Made by a program: the position numbers and the translations under genes. Shown one piece after another: positions 1-8,857 of a stretch of 64,000 nt of DNA. Source of the stretch: Pseudomonadota bacterium (lineage in GTDB: Bacteria; Pseudomonadota; Gammaproteobacteria; Burkholderiales; Burkholderiaceae_C); assembly GCA_018241225.1 (NCBI GenBank), contig JAFEEG010000002.1, positions 100,916-164,915 of the forward strand, read 5' to 3'. The notes below the pieces were generated by a model, which saw nothing but the letters and a program-made list of their open reading frames with translations, had not been told where the DNA came from and searched no databases. The first letter of the stretch is position 1, and each line of letters begins with the position of its first letter.

Positions 1-2
1 AC

Positions 3-326
3 ATCAAGAACTTCTACGACACTCAGGCCTGGATTCCCAAGAATGCGGTGCTGGTGAACGCCAAGGCCTTCGATGCGCTCGACGCCACCACCAAGGCGGC
101 GGTGACCAAGGCCGCCAGCGATGCAGAAGCCCGCGGCTGGAAGGTGGCGCAGGAAAAGAACGACGAGTACAAGCGCCTGCTGTCCGAGCGCGGCATGAAG
201 ATCCACAAGCCATCGCCCAAGCTCGACGCAGACATGCGCCAGGTGGGCGGCATCATGCAGGCCGACTGGCTCAAGGTCGCCGGCGCGGATGGCCAGGCGA
301 TCGTCGACGCCTACAAGAAGAAGTGA
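3..326 (+). CDS. dctP: TRAP transporter substrate-binding protein, DctP family (C-terminal part)
   Basis: Only the last 107 codons are in the window; the reading frame is open from base 3 and the start lies to the left. The visible part has the long amphipathic C-terminal helices usual for DctP periplasmic receptors and ends in a Lys-rich tail (DAYKKK). It is followed after 18 nt by dctQ and then dctM, the standard TRAP order, which is the main support for the call. The protein would bind a carboxylate-type solute in the periplasm and hand it to the QM membrane pair. The substrate cannot be told from this fragment. Confidence 0.85.
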   Translation: MKNFYDTQAWIPKNAVLVNAKAFDALDATTKAAVTKAASDAEARGWKVAQEKNDEYKRLLSERGMKIHKPSPKLDADMRQVGGIMQADWLKVAGADGQAIVDAYKKK

Positions 327-344
327 TACGAAAGGCCTGACAAC

Positions 345-878
345 GTGCGGCGACTGCTCGACGGCCTCTACAACGGCGCGGGCGCCCTGGGCGCCTTCTG
401 CGTGTTCCTCATCTTCGTGCTGATGATCGTCGCCGGCGTAGGCCGGCAGATGAACTGGCATGTCAGCGGCCTGAATGACGCGGTGGCCTGGCTGTGCGCG
501 GCCGCCGCGTTCTTCGCCATGGCGCATGCCTTCCGCCATGGCGACTTCGTGCGCGTGACGCTGCTGCTGGACGTTGCCTCACCCAGGCTGCGGCGCGCGC
601 TCGACGTGATCTGCCTGCTGGTGGCGGCGGTGTCGGTGGCCTACCTCACCTACTGGGCCACCAGCTTCACCTGGGAAAGCTACGAGTTCGCCGAAATGGC
701 CACGGGCCTGCTCGTGATTCCCATCTGGATCCCGCAGTCGAGCTTCGTCATCGGCTGCTGGCTGCTGCTCATTGCCATGGTCGACGAACTGGTGGGCGTG
801 GTGCGCGGCGGAAAGCCCAGCTACCAGCGCGCCGTGGAAGAGCGGCACGCGGCCGGCGACTTCTCGTCCGACGTCTAG
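345..878 (+). CDS. dctQ: TRAP transporter small permease, DctQ
   Basis: A 177-residue protein with about four predicted membrane segments (roughly residues 12-35, 48-65, 85-108 and 128-150), the size and topology of the DctQ small subunit. The start is GTG at 345, supported by an AAAGG ribosome site at 331-335. The stop codon overlaps the GGGAGGG ribosome site of dctM. DctQ pairs with DctM in the inner membrane and is needed for sodium-driven uptake of the solute delivered by the upstream DctP. The motif of two Arg/His-rich cytoplasmic turns (near HAFRHGDFVRV) is typical of the family. Confidence 0.9.
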   Translation: MRRLLDGLYNGAGALGAFCVFLIFVLMIVAGVGRQMNWHVSGLNDAVAWLCAAAAFFAMAHAFRHGDFVRVTLLLDVASPRLRRALDVICLLVAAVSVAYLTYWATSFTWESYEFAEMATGLLVIPIWIPQSSFVIGCWLLLIAMVDELVGVVRGGKPSYQRAVEERHAAGDFSSDV

Positions 879-887
879 GGAGGGCCC

Positions 888-2201
888 ATGCTCGAAACTC
901 TGCTCATGGGCGCGCTTTTGCTCGTCATCATGCTGGTGCTGCTGGCCGGTGGCGTGTGGATCGCGATGACGCTGGCCATCGTCGGCTGGGTCGGCCAGGC
1001 CTTCTTCACCAGCACGCAGCCCGGCAAGAACCTGTTCTCGGCCTTCTGGGAAAGCAACGCCAGCTGGGAGCTGGCCGCCCTGCCCCTGTTCATCTGGATG
1101 GGCGAGATCCTGTTTCGCACCCGGCTGTCCGAAGAAATGTTCGAAGGCCTGCGGCCCTGGCTCAACCGGGTTCCGGGCCGGCTGATGCACACCACCATCC
1201 TGGGCTGCGGCGTGTTCGGCTCGGTGTCGGGCTCCTCGGCGGCCACCTGCGCCACCATTGCCAAGGTGGCCCTGCCCGAGCTCAAGCGGCGCGGCTACAA
1301 CGAGCGCCTGGCCATCGGCTCGCTGGCCACGGCCGGCACGCTGGGCATCCTGATTCCGCCTTCGATCACCATGGTGGTGTATGCCGTGGCGGCCGACGCG
1401 TCCATCATCCGCATCTTCCTGGCCGGCTTCCTGCCGGGCTTCCTGCTGATGCTGCTCTTCTCGGGCTACATCGGCTGGTGGAGCCTGCGCAATCCCGACC
1501 AGGTGCCGCCGGCGGACCCGCCCACCAGCTTCATGGAAAAGATCAGGCTGTCGGGCAACCTCATTCCCTGCGCGCTGCTCATCGTCTTCATCGTGTGGGT
1601 GCTGGTGGCCGGCTGGGCCACGGCCACCGAGTGCGCAGCCTTCGGCGTGCTGGGTTCGCTGGCCATCGCGGCCTGGGGGCGCAGCCTGACGTGGCAGAAC
1701 TTCAAGGACGGGCTGATGGGTGCCACGCGCACCAGCTGCATGATCATGTTCATCCTGGCCGGCGCCGCCTTCCTGACCAAGACCATGGCCTTCACCGGCA
1801 TTCCGCGCGAGCTGGCCGAGTGGGTCGACGGCATGCACCTGTCGCCCTATGCGCTCATCTCCGCGCTGGTGCTGGTGTACCTGGTGCTGGGCACGGCGCT
1901 GGACGGCATCTCCATGATCGTGCTCACCAGCGCGGTGGTGCTGCCCATGGTGCAGAAGGCCGGCTTCGATCTGGTGTGGTTCGGCATCTTCATCGTGCTG
2001 CTGGTCGAGATCGCCGAGGTCACGCCGCCGGTGGGCTTCAACCTCTTCGTGCTGCAGAACATGACGGGCAAGGACAGCAACGTGATCGCCCGGGCCGCCA
2101 TTCCGTTCTTCTTCTGCCTGGTGGCCTGCATCGCGCTCATCACCATCTTCCCCAGCATCGTGACGGTGCTGCCGAACGTGGTGATGGGCGTGGAAAAATA
2201 G
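888..2201 (+). CDS. dctM: TRAP transporter large permease, DctM
   Basis: A 437-residue polytopic protein with about 12 hydrophobic segments, the normal length for DctM. Family patterns are visible: the SGSSAATCATIAK loop early on, the GTLGILIPPSI hairpin, and VEIAEVTPPVGFNLFVLQ near the C terminus. The ribosome site GGGAGGG at 878-884 overlaps the dctQ stop, so the two are translationally close. DctM is the ion-coupled channel subunit of the TRAP importer made by dctPQM. crcB begins only 4 nt after this stop and is probably on the same transcript although it is functionally unrelated. Confidence 0.93.
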   Translation: MLETLLMGALLLVIMLVLLAGGVWIAMTLAIVGWVGQAFFTSTQPGKNLFSAFWESNASWELAALPLFIWMGEILFRTRLSEEMFEGLRPWLNRVPGRLMHTTILGCGVFGSVSGSSAATCATIAKVALPELKRRGYNERLAIGSLATAGTLGILIPPSITMVVYAVAADASIIRIFLAGFLPGFLLMLLFSGYIGWWSLRNPDQVPPADPPTSFMEKIRLSGNLIPCALLIVFIVWVLVAGWATATECAAFGVLGSLAIAAWGRSLTWQNFKDGLMGATRTSCMIMFILAGAAFLTKTMAFTGIPRELAEWVDGMHLSPYALISALVLVYLVLGTALDGISMIVLTSAVVLPMVQKAGFDLVWFGIFIVLLVEIAEVTPPVGFNLFVLQNMTGKDSNVIARAAIPFFFCLVACIALITIFPSIVTVLPNVVMGVEK

Positions 2202-2205
2202 CGGC

Positions 2206-2580
2206 ATGTTCTTCGCGATCGTTGCCATCAGCATTGGCGCTGCCCTGGGCGCCCTGGCGCGCTGGGGCCTGACCCTGTGGCTGGGCGTGGGTACCGTCCC
2301 CCTGGGCACGCTGGCCGCCAATCTCATCGGGGGCTACCTGATCGGCGTCGTGGTGGCGTCACTGGCCCTCATGCCCGAGATCTCGCCGGTCTGGCGCCTG
2401 GCAATGGTCACGGGCTTCCTGGGCGGGCTGACCACCTTCTCGAGTTTTTCGATGGAAGTGGTGACCATGCTCATGGAGGGCGAACTGGTCACGGCCCTGT
2501 TCACTGCCTGCGTGCACCTGTGCGGCTCGCTGGCGCTGACCTGGCTCGGGGTGAAGACGGTGCGCGCCTTCACGGCGTGA
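2206..2580 (+). CDS. crcB: Fluoride efflux channel CrcB/Fluc
   Basis: A 124-residue protein with four membrane helices. It carries the CrcB signatures NLIGGYLIG (helix 2, about residues 39-47) and GGLTTFSSFS (about residues 74-83), the latter forming the polar and phenylalanine track of the dual-topology fluoride channel. Known members are homodimers that export fluoride passively. It starts 4 nt after the dctM stop, so it likely relies on read-through from the TRAP operon; no fluoride riboswitch precedes it, and there is no room for one. Length and motifs match the family fully. Confidence 0.95.
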   Translation: MFFAIVAISIGAALGALARWGLTLWLGVGTVPLGTLAANLIGGYLIGVVVASLALMPEISPVWRLAMVTGFLGGLTTFSSFSMEVVTMLMEGELVTALFTACVHLCGSLALTWLGVKTVRAFTA

Positions 2581-2642
2581 GAAGCGCCTGAGTCGGCGCG
2601 GTACCCCTTCGCTGCGCTGAGCCACCGCGGAAAAGACAAGGC

Positions 2643-2661
2643 CGGTCGATAGAATCGACCG
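2643..2661 (+). promoter_or_regulatory. Palindrome containing a -10-like TAGAAT just before the Mrp operon
   Basis: An 8-bp perfect inverted repeat (CGGTCGAT, AGA spacer, ATCGACCG) has TAGAAT (2650-2655) at its centre and lies 2 nt before the ATG of mnhA. If TAGAAT is a real -10 element, transcription would begin about at the start codon and give a leaderless mRNA. No good -35 hexamer is visible. It could instead be an operator. Confidence 0.4.
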
Positions 2662-2663
2662 CG

Positions 2664-5624
2664 ATGTCGCTGGTCCTCGTTGTTGCGCTGCCCTTCATCG
2701 CCAGCATTCTTGCGGCCCTGTTGCCCTCTGACGCACGCAACCGGGAATCAACGCTGGCGGGTCTTGTCGCGCTCGGATGCGCCAGCTACATCGCCTGGTT
2801 CTTTCCGCGAATCGCCAGGGGCGAGGTCATCACCGAGCACATCAGCTGGGTGCCCGAGCTGGGGCTGGATTTCGTACTTCGGCTGGACGGCTTCTCGTGG
2901 CTCTTCGCCATGCTGGTGCTGGGCATCGGGGCACTGGTGGTGCTCTATGCGCGCTACTACATGTCCTCGTCGGACCCGGTGCCGCGCTTCTTCTGCTTCT
3001 TCCTGGCCTTCATGGGCGCGATGCTGGGCGTGGTGCTTTCGGGCAACCTGATCCAGCTGGTGATCTTCTGGGAGCTCACCAGCCTCTTTTCCTTCCTGCT
3101 CATCGGCTACTGGCACCACCGGCGCGACGCCCGACGCGGTGCCCGCATGGCGCTGACCATCACCGGCGCGGGCGGGCTGTGCCTGCTGGCCGGGGTGCTG
3201 GTGATCGGGCGCATCGTGGGCAGCTACGAGCTCGACGTGGTCCTGGCCGCGGGCGACAAGGTTCGCGCCAGCCCGCTGTACCTGCCGGCGCTGCTGCTGG
3301 TGCTGCTGGGCGCCTTCACCAAGAGCGCGCAGTTTCCCTTCCACTTCTGGCTGCCGCGCGCCATGGCGGCGCCCACGCCCGTGTCGGCCTACCTGCATTC
3401 GGCCACCATGGTGAAGCTGGGCGTGTTCCTGCTCGCGCGCCTGTGGCCGGTACTCTCGGGCACCGAGACCTGGTTCTGGCTGGTGAGCTTCACCGGCGCG
3501 ACCACGCTGCTTCTGGGCGGCTACGTGGCCATGTTCCAGCGCGACCTGAAGGCGCTGCTGGCCTACTCCACCATCTCGCACCTGGGCCTGATCGTGCTGC
3601 TGCTGGGCCTGGGCAGTCCCATGGCCGCGGTGGCGGCGGTGTTCCACGTCATGAACCACGCCACCTTCAAGGCGTCGCTGTTCATGGCCGCTGGCATCAT
3701 CGACCACGAAAGCGGCACGCGCGACATCCGCAAGCTCAGCGGCCTGCTCAAGCTGATGCCCATCACCGGCACGCTGGCCATCATTGCCAGCGCGGCCATG
3801 GCGGGCGTGCCGCTGCTCAACGGCTTCCTGTCCAAGGAAATGTTCTTCGCCGAAACGGTGTACGTCGAGGCCGCGCCGTGGGCCAGCACCGCGCTGCCGC
3901 TCATCGCCACGCTGGCGGGCATGTTCAGCGTGGCCTATTCGCTGCGCTTCGTGGCCGACGTGTTCTTCGGCCCGCCCTGCACGATTGCCGACGTGCCCAA
4001 GGTGCCGCACGAGCCGCCCCGCTGGATGCGCGTGCCCGGCGAGGTGCTGGTGGTGATCTGCCTGGTGGTGGGCATTGCGCCGGCCTGGTCGGTGGGGCCC
4101 TTGCTGGCCACGGCGGCAAGGCCGGTGGTGGGCGGCCAGCTCCCCGAATACACGCTGGCCCTGTGGCACGGATTCAACCTGCCGCTGCTCATGAGCTTCG
4201 TTGCCATGGCCGGCGGCGTGATCATCTACCTCATTCACCGCCGGCTGCGCGCACGCGGGGGCCTGCCCCATACGCCCTTGCTGCATCGCTTCGACGGCCA
4301 GCGCTTCTTCGAGAACTCGCTGGCCCGGCTGAGCGAAGCTGGCCGGCGCGGGCGCCGCATTCTCGGCACGCGCCGCCTGCAGACGCAACTGCTCTTCATG
4401 GCGGCCCTGGCCGTGGGCGGTGCGTCGGCCGCACTGTATTTCCAGCCGACCAGCCACCAGCCCTCCGGCCTGCTGCCCTTCTCGACCATGTTCGCCATGA
4501 TCTGGCTGCTGGGCTGCATCTGCGCCGTCAGCGCCGTGTGGCAGGCCAAGTACCACCGGCTGGCGGCGCTCATGCTCAGCGCGGCTGCGGGGCTGGTGTG
4601 CTGCATCACCTTCATCTGGTTCTCGGCCCCCGACCTGGCGCTCACGCAGCTCATTGCAGAAACGGTCACCACCGTCCTCATGCTCCTGGGCCTGCGCTGG
4701 CTGCCGCTGCGCAAGCGGGCCGAGCTGCCCGTGGGCTCCAGGCTGCGCCGCTGGAGCCGGCGCGCGCGCGACCTGTTCATTGCCGGCGCGGCCGGCTGCG
4801 GCATGGCGGCGCTGGCCTGGATGCTGATGACGCGGCCGTTTCCGCAAAGCATCTCCGGCTTCTTCCTGGACCATGCCCTGAGCGACGGCGGCGGCACCAA
4901 TGTGGTGAACGTGATGCTGGTGGACTTCCGCGGCTTCGACACTTTCGGCGAGATCACGGTGCTGGGCGCGGTGGCGCTCACGGTGTATGCGCTGCTGCGG
5001 CGTTTCCGCCCCGCGGTCGAGTCGATGGCACTGCCGCCGCAGCAACTGGCCAAGCAGCAGGAAGGCGACAGCGACCTGGTCAACCCGCGCCTGGCGCACG
5101 ACACCGCCGTCGGCTACCTCATGGTGCCGGCCGTGCTGGTGCGCCTGCTGCTGCCGCTGTCGGTGCTGGTGTCGGTCTACTTCTTCATGCGCGGCCACAA
5201 CCAGCCCGGCGGCGGCTTCGTGGCCGGGCTGGTGATGTCGGTGGCGCTGGTGCTGCAATACATCGTCTCTGGCACCGAGTGGGTGGAAGAGCACCTGCGC
5301 ATCTACCCGCGCCGCTGGATCGCCACCGGGCTGCTGCTGGCGCTGGCCACCGGCCTGGGTGCGGTGGTGCTCGACTTCCCCTTCCTCACCACGCACACCG
5401 CGCACCTGCATCTGCCGGTGCTGGGCGAAGTGCATGTGCCCAGCGCGCTGTTCTTCGACATGGGCGTGTTCACGCTGGTGCTGGGCTCCACAATGCTCAT
5501 CCTCACCGCCCTGGCCCACCAGTCCGTGCGCAGCCACCGCTGGGCCGACGAGCAGCGCGAGCGCGCGGCAGAAGAAGAAACCGCCGCGCGCGAAGCGGCA
5601 AGCGCCACCGGAGGCCCCGCCTGA
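2664..5624 (+). CDS. mnhA: Mrp-type Na+/H+ antiporter, fused subunits A and B
   Basis: A 986-residue membrane protein. The first ~780 residues are MrpA/MnhA, related to complex I antiporter subunits: about residues 100-400 form the proton-antiporter core, with the conserved Lys in KSAQFPFHFWLP (about residues 220-231) and HSATMVKLG just after. Residues ~820-960 are an MnhB domain, recognised by GHNQPGGGFVAGL near residue 842. This A+B fusion is known from the Pha1 systems of proteobacteria. It exports Na+ or K+ in exchange for protons together with subunits C to G encoded downstream. Its TGA overlaps the next ATG (TGATG). Confidence 0.95.
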   Translation: MSLVLVVALPFIASILAALLPSDARNRESTLAGLVALGCASYIAWFFPRIARGEVITEHISWVPELGLDFVLRLDGFSWLFAMLVLGIGALVVLYARYYMSSSDPVPRFFCFFLAFMGAMLGVVLSGNLIQLVIFWELTSLFSFLLIGYWHHRRDARRGARMALTITGAGGLCLLAGVLVIGRIVGSYELDVVLAAGDKVRASPLYLPALLLVLLGAFTKSAQFPFHFWLPRAMAAPTPVSAYLHSATMVKLGVFLLARLWPVLSGTETWFWLVSFTGATTLLLGGYVAMFQRDLKALLAYSTISHLGLIVLLLGLGSPMAAVAAVFHVMNHATFKASLFMAAGIIDHESGTRDIRKLSGLLKLMPITGTLAIIASAAMAGVPLLNGFLSKEMFFAETVYVEAAPWASTALPLIATLAGMFSVAYSLRFVADVFFGPPCTIADVPKVPHEPPRWMRVPGEVLVVICLVVGIAPAWSVGPLLATAARPVVGGQLPEYTLALWHGFNLPLLMSFVAMAGGVIIYLIHRRLRARGGLPHTPLLHRFDGQRFFENSLARLSEAGRRGRRILGTRRLQTQLLFMAALAVGGASAALYFQPTSHQPSGLLPFSTMFAMIWLLGCICAVSAVWQAKYHRLAALMLSAAAGLVCCITFIWFSAPDLALTQLIAETVTTVLMLLGLRWLPLRKRAELPVGSRLRRWSRRARDLFIAGAAGCGMAALAWMLMTRPFPQSISGFFLDHALSDGGGTNVVNVMLVDFRGFDTFGEITVLGAVALTVYALLRRFRPAVESMALPPQQLAKQQEGDSDLVNPRLAHDTAVGYLMVPAVLVRLLLPLSVLVSVYFFMRGHNQPGGGFVAGLVMSVALVLQYIVSGTEWVEEHLRIYPRRWIATGLLLALATGLGAVVLDFPFLTTHTAHLHLPVLGEVHVPSALFFDMGVFTLVLGSTMLILTALAHQSVRSHRWADEQRERAAEEETAAREAASATGGPA

Positions 5625-5968
5625 TGCAAGCCGTGCTCGCCATTGCCATCGGCGTCCTCACCGCATCGGGCGTGTACCTGCTGCTGCGCCCGCGCAGCTT
5701 CCAGGTGATCATGGGGCTGACCCTGCTGTCGTATGCGGTCAACCTCTTCATCTTCAGCATGGGCCGGCTCAAGGTCGACAGCGAGCCCATCCTGATCCCG
5801 GGCCTGGCCTCCACCATGGCCAACACGGCCGACCCGATGCCCCAGGCCCTGGTGCTGACGGCCATCGTCATCGGCTTTGCCATGACTGCGCTCTTCCTGG
5901 TGGTGCTGCTGGCCTCGCGCGGCCTGCATGGCACCGACCACGTGGACGGTGAAGAGGACGAGCCATGA
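5624..5968 (+). CDS. mnhC: Mrp antiporter subunit C
   Basis: A 114-residue protein with three membrane helices, homologous to NuoK. The central segment around GLTLLSYAVNLFIFSMG and the second half DPMPQALVLTAIVIGFA are hallmarks of MnhC (the DPLPQALVLTAIVI block). It overlaps the upstream stop by one base and the downstream ATG by four, so the operon is tightly coupled. It is a core membrane subunit of the seven-component (here six-gene) antiporter complex. Confidence 0.95.
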   Translation: MQAVLAIAIGVLTASGVYLLLRPRSFQVIMGLTLLSYAVNLFIFSMGRLKVDSEPILIPGLASTMANTADPMPQALVLTAIVIGFAMTALFLVVLLASRGLHGTDHVDGEEDEP

Positions 5969-7683
5969 CGTCCTTCTTCGTCCTGATCGACCACCTGCTC
6001 GAAGCCACCATGCCGCACCTGGTGGCGGCGCCGATCCTGCTGCCGCTGCTCACCGCCGGGCTGATGCTCACGCTGGAAGAGCGCCACCGGCGAATCAAGT
6101 CGGTGCTGACCGTGATCTCCGGGCTCATGGGCCTGCTGGTGGCGCTGGCGCTGCTGCGCTGGGTCAACGCGCCCAGCACCGGCGGCGGCCCGGGCTCCAT
6201 CGGCGTGTACCTGCCGGGCAACTGGCGCGCGCCCTTCGGCATCGTGCTGGTGGCCGACCGGCTCTCGACCATGATGGTGGCGCTCACCGGGGTGATCGCC
6301 TTCGCCGTGTCGATCTACTCCACCTCGCGCTGGGACCGCGCCGGCGTCCACTTCCACCCGCTGCTACAACTGCAGCTGATGGGGCTCAACGGCGCCTTCC
6401 TCACCGGCGACCTGTTCAACCTCTTCGTGTTCTTCGAGGTGATGCTGGCCGCCTCGTACGGGCTGCTGCTGCACGGCTCGGGCAAGCTGCGCGCGCGTGC
6501 CGGGCTGCACTACATCGCAATCAACCTTGCCGCATCGGCGCTCTTTCTCATCGGCGCGGCCATGATGTATGGCGCCACCGGCACGCTGAACATGGCGGAC
6601 CTGGGCGTGCGCATTGCGCAGTTGCAGCCGGCCGACCGCGGCCTGGTGCATGCGGCCGGCGCCATCCTGGCCGTTGCCTTCTTCGCCAAGGCCGGTGCCT
6701 GGCCCCTGAACTTCTGGCTGGTGCCGGCCTACAGCGCGGCCGTGCAGCCGGTCAGCGCCGTCTTCACGCTGCTGACCAAGCTGGGCGTGTACACGGTGCT
6801 GCGGCTGTGGACGCTGTTCTTCGTGGCCGACTCCACCGTGTCCAGCGGCTACTTCGGGCAGAACGTGCTCATTGCCGTCGGGTTGTTCACGCTCTTCGTG
6901 GCGGCACTTGGCACCATCGGCACGCAGCGCCTGGCCAACCTGGCAAGCTTTGGCGTGCTCATGTCGGCCGGCACGCTGCTGACCGCCATCGGGTTGGCGC
7001 AGCCGGGCGTGTGGGCTGGTGCGTTCTACTACCTGCTCAGCTCCACGCTGGCGGCCGCCGGCTTCTTCCTGCTCATCGACATGATCGAGCGCTGGCGCAA
7101 TGCCGGCTCCAGCATCGCGGCCTTCGAGACCGCAGGCGCCGCGCCCTTCCTGGCAGAAGACCTCAAGCCCCTGAGCGACGTCAACCTGGACGATGACGAG
7201 CAGGCCCTCTACGGGCGCGCCATTCCTGCCGGCGTCGCCTTCCTGGGCCTGGCCTTCGTGTTCTGCACGCTGCTGCTGGCCGGGTTGCCGCCGCTGTCGG
7301 GCTTCGTGGGCAAGTTCGCCATGCTGTCGGGGGTGATGAAGTCGCCAACGCTCACCGCCGCGGGCTGGACCTTCCTGGTGCTGATGCTGGTCTCCGGCTT
7401 CTTCACGCTGGTGGCCTTCAGCCGTGCGGGCATCCGGCATTTCTGGACCACGCCCGAGGGCGGCCAGCCCACCTTGCGCGCACTGGAGGTCCTGCCGGTG
7501 GCGGCGCTGCTGGGCGCCAGCCTGGCCCTGACCATCGGGGCCGGCCCGGTGATGCACCATGCACAGGCCACGGCGCAGGAGTTGCGCTCACCGCAGGACT
7601 ACCGGCGCGCCGTCATGACGGCGCGCCAGAAGCCCTCGCCCACGCCCTCCCCCAGCGCACCGGCCGGAGGCCAGCCGCCATGA
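5965..7683 (+). CDS. mnhD: Mrp antiporter subunit D
   Basis: A 572-residue polytopic protein of the NuoL/M/N family. The conserved Lys segment AKAGAWPLNFWLVPAY lies near residue 241, followed by TLLTKLGVYTVLRLW, matching MnhD. It has about 14 hydrophobic segments and a proline-rich C-terminal tail after residue ~550 that is longer than usual. It starts within an ATGA overlap with mnhC and its own end overlaps mnhE in the same way. MnhD is one of the two proton-translocating antiporter subunits. Confidence 0.95.
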   Translation: MTSFFVLIDHLLEATMPHLVAAPILLPLLTAGLMLTLEERHRRIKSVLTVISGLMGLLVALALLRWVNAPSTGGGPGSIGVYLPGNWRAPFGIVLVADRLSTMMVALTGVIAFAVSIYSTSRWDRAGVHFHPLLQLQLMGLNGAFLTGDLFNLFVFFEVMLAASYGLLLHGSGKLRARAGLHYIAINLAASALFLIGAAMMYGATGTLNMADLGVRIAQLQPADRGLVHAAGAILAVAFFAKAGAWPLNFWLVPAYSAAVQPVSAVFTLLTKLGVYTVLRLWTLFFVADSTVSSGYFGQNVLIAVGLFTLFVAALGTIGTQRLANLASFGVLMSAGTLLTAIGLAQPGVWAGAFYYLLSSTLAAAGFFLLIDMIERWRNAGSSIAAFETAGAAPFLAEDLKPLSDVNLDDDEQALYGRAIPAGVAFLGLAFVFCTLLLAGLPPLSGFVGKFAMLSGVMKSPTLTAAGWTFLVLMLVSGFFTLVAFSRAGIRHFWTTPEGGQPTLRALEVLPVAALLGASLALTIGAGPVMHHAQATAQELRSPQDYRRAVMTARQKPSPTPSPSAPAGGQPP

Positions 7684-8171
7684 AGCGCTGGTTGCCCTCG
7701 CCCATTCTTTCGCTGGCGTTGTTCGCCGTGTGGGTGCTGCTGAACCAGTCGCTGCACCCGGCCACGCTGCTGCTTGCCGCCGTGCTGGCGGTGGGCGTGC
7801 CGCTGCTCACCCAAAGCCTGCGGCCCAAGGAGACCTCGGTCAAGCGCCCGCTGGTGGCGCTCAGGCTCACGGGCCATGTCATGCAAGACCTGCTGCAGTC
7901 GGCCTGGGACGTGGCCCGGCTGCTGCTCACCCGGCGCACGGCCAACATCGCCTCGCACTTCATCCACATTCCGCTGGACATGCGCGACCCCAGCGGCCTG
8001 GCGGTGCTGGCGATGATCTTCTGCCTGACGCCCGGCACCGCCTGGGCCGAGCTGTCGCTGGACCGCGCCACGCTCATCATCCACGTGTTCGACCTGCAGG
8101 ACGACGCGGCCTTCATCGAGCTCATCAAGACGCGCTACGAGCGTCCCCTCATGGAGATCTTCGAGTCATGA
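7680..8171 (+). CDS. mnhE: Mrp antiporter subunit E
   Basis: A 163-residue protein with two or three N-terminal membrane helices followed by a soluble alpha/beta C-terminal domain, as in MnhE. The block FCLTPGTAWAELSLDRATLIIHVFD (split here by family-conserved TPGT) is the recognisable motif. It is ATGA-coupled on both sides. MnhE supports assembly of the antiporter complex. Confidence 0.93.
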   Translation: MKRWLPSPILSLALFAVWVLLNQSLHPATLLLAAVLAVGVPLLTQSLRPKETSVKRPLVALRLTGHVMQDLLQSAWDVARLLLTRRTANIASHFIHIPLDMRDPSGLAVLAMIFCLTPGTAWAELSLDRATLIIHVFDLQDDAAFIELIKTRYERPLMEIFES

Positions 8172-8446
8172 CCCCCGTTCTCTTCTGGTGCCTGAAGCTC
8201 GCGCTGCTGCTCCTGGCGGTGGCCATGCTGTGCGCGCTGTACCGGCTTCTGGCGGGCCCCGCCGCGCAAGATCGCATCACCGCGCTGGACTGCCTCTACA
8301 TCAACGGCATGCTGATGATGCTGGTGCTGGGCATCAACTATTCGAGCAACGTGTACTTCGAGGCGGCGATGCTCATCGCGCTGTTCGGCTTCGTGGGTTC
8401 CACATCGCTGGCCAAGTTCCTCTTGCGCGGGGAGGTCATCGAATGA
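8168..8446 (+). CDS. mnhF: Mrp antiporter subunit F
   Basis: A 92-residue protein with three membrane helices. The sequence around LLAGPAAQDRITALD is the MnhF signature (GPs..DRv.AlD). It starts inside an ATGA overlap with mnhE and ends in another with mnhG. It is a small membrane subunit of the antiporter. Confidence 0.93.
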   Translation: MTPVLFWCLKLALLLLAVAMLCALYRLLAGPAAQDRITALDCLYINGMLMMLVLGINYSSNVYFEAAMLIALFGFVGSTSLAKFLLRGEVIE

Positions 8447-8835
8447 CCGAAGACTTCATCCTCGGCCCGCTGCCCCTGTGGGCCGAGATCGTCACCGGCG
8501 TGTTCGCCGTGCTGGGCGCCGCGTTCGCGGCCATCGGCTCCTTCGGGCTGGTGCGCCTGCCCACCTTCTTCCGCCGCATTCATGCGCCGACGCTGGGCGC
8601 CACGGTGGGCGTGTGGAGCCTGACGATCGCGACCATCGTGTACTTCTCGGTGCAGGGCCACAGCCTGTTCGTGCATGCGATCCTGATCGCGGTGTTCGTG
8701 GCGCTCACAGCCCCGGTCACCACCATCTTCCTGGTGCGCGCCGCGCTGTTTCGCGCGCGCACCACCGATGTGGGCCAGAAGAAGGTGCCGCCGCCCTCCA
8801 CATCCAGGCCGCGCGACAGCAACCCACCGGCCTGA
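8443..8835 (+). CDS. mnhG: Mrp antiporter subunit G
   Basis: A 130-residue protein with three membrane helices; the motif GSFGLVRLPTFFRRIHAPT (about residues 33-51) is the MnhG family signature (G..RlpD.y.RlHa.t). The C-terminal ~25 residues after the third helix are basic and proline-rich and look unstructured. It completes the A/B-C-D-E-F-G set, so the operon looks functional. The stop is 22 nt before the LysR gene, which may be read from the same transcript. Confidence 0.94.
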   Translation: MTEDFILGPLPLWAEIVTGVFAVLGAAFAAIGSFGLVRLPTFFRRIHAPTLGATVGVWSLTIATIVYFSVQGHSLFVHAILIAVFVALTAPVTTIFLVRAALFRARTTDVGQKKVPPPSTSRPRDSNPPA

Positions 8836-8857
8836 ACGAGCGCGGCAACGCGGCAGC

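Noticed and set aside
2748-5537. Very long open frame antisense to mnhA (over 900 codons)
   Set aside because: The protein is a mix of His, Gln, Arg and Ala without domains; this is the usual shadow frame of a GC-rich gene. mnhA itself has full family motifs.
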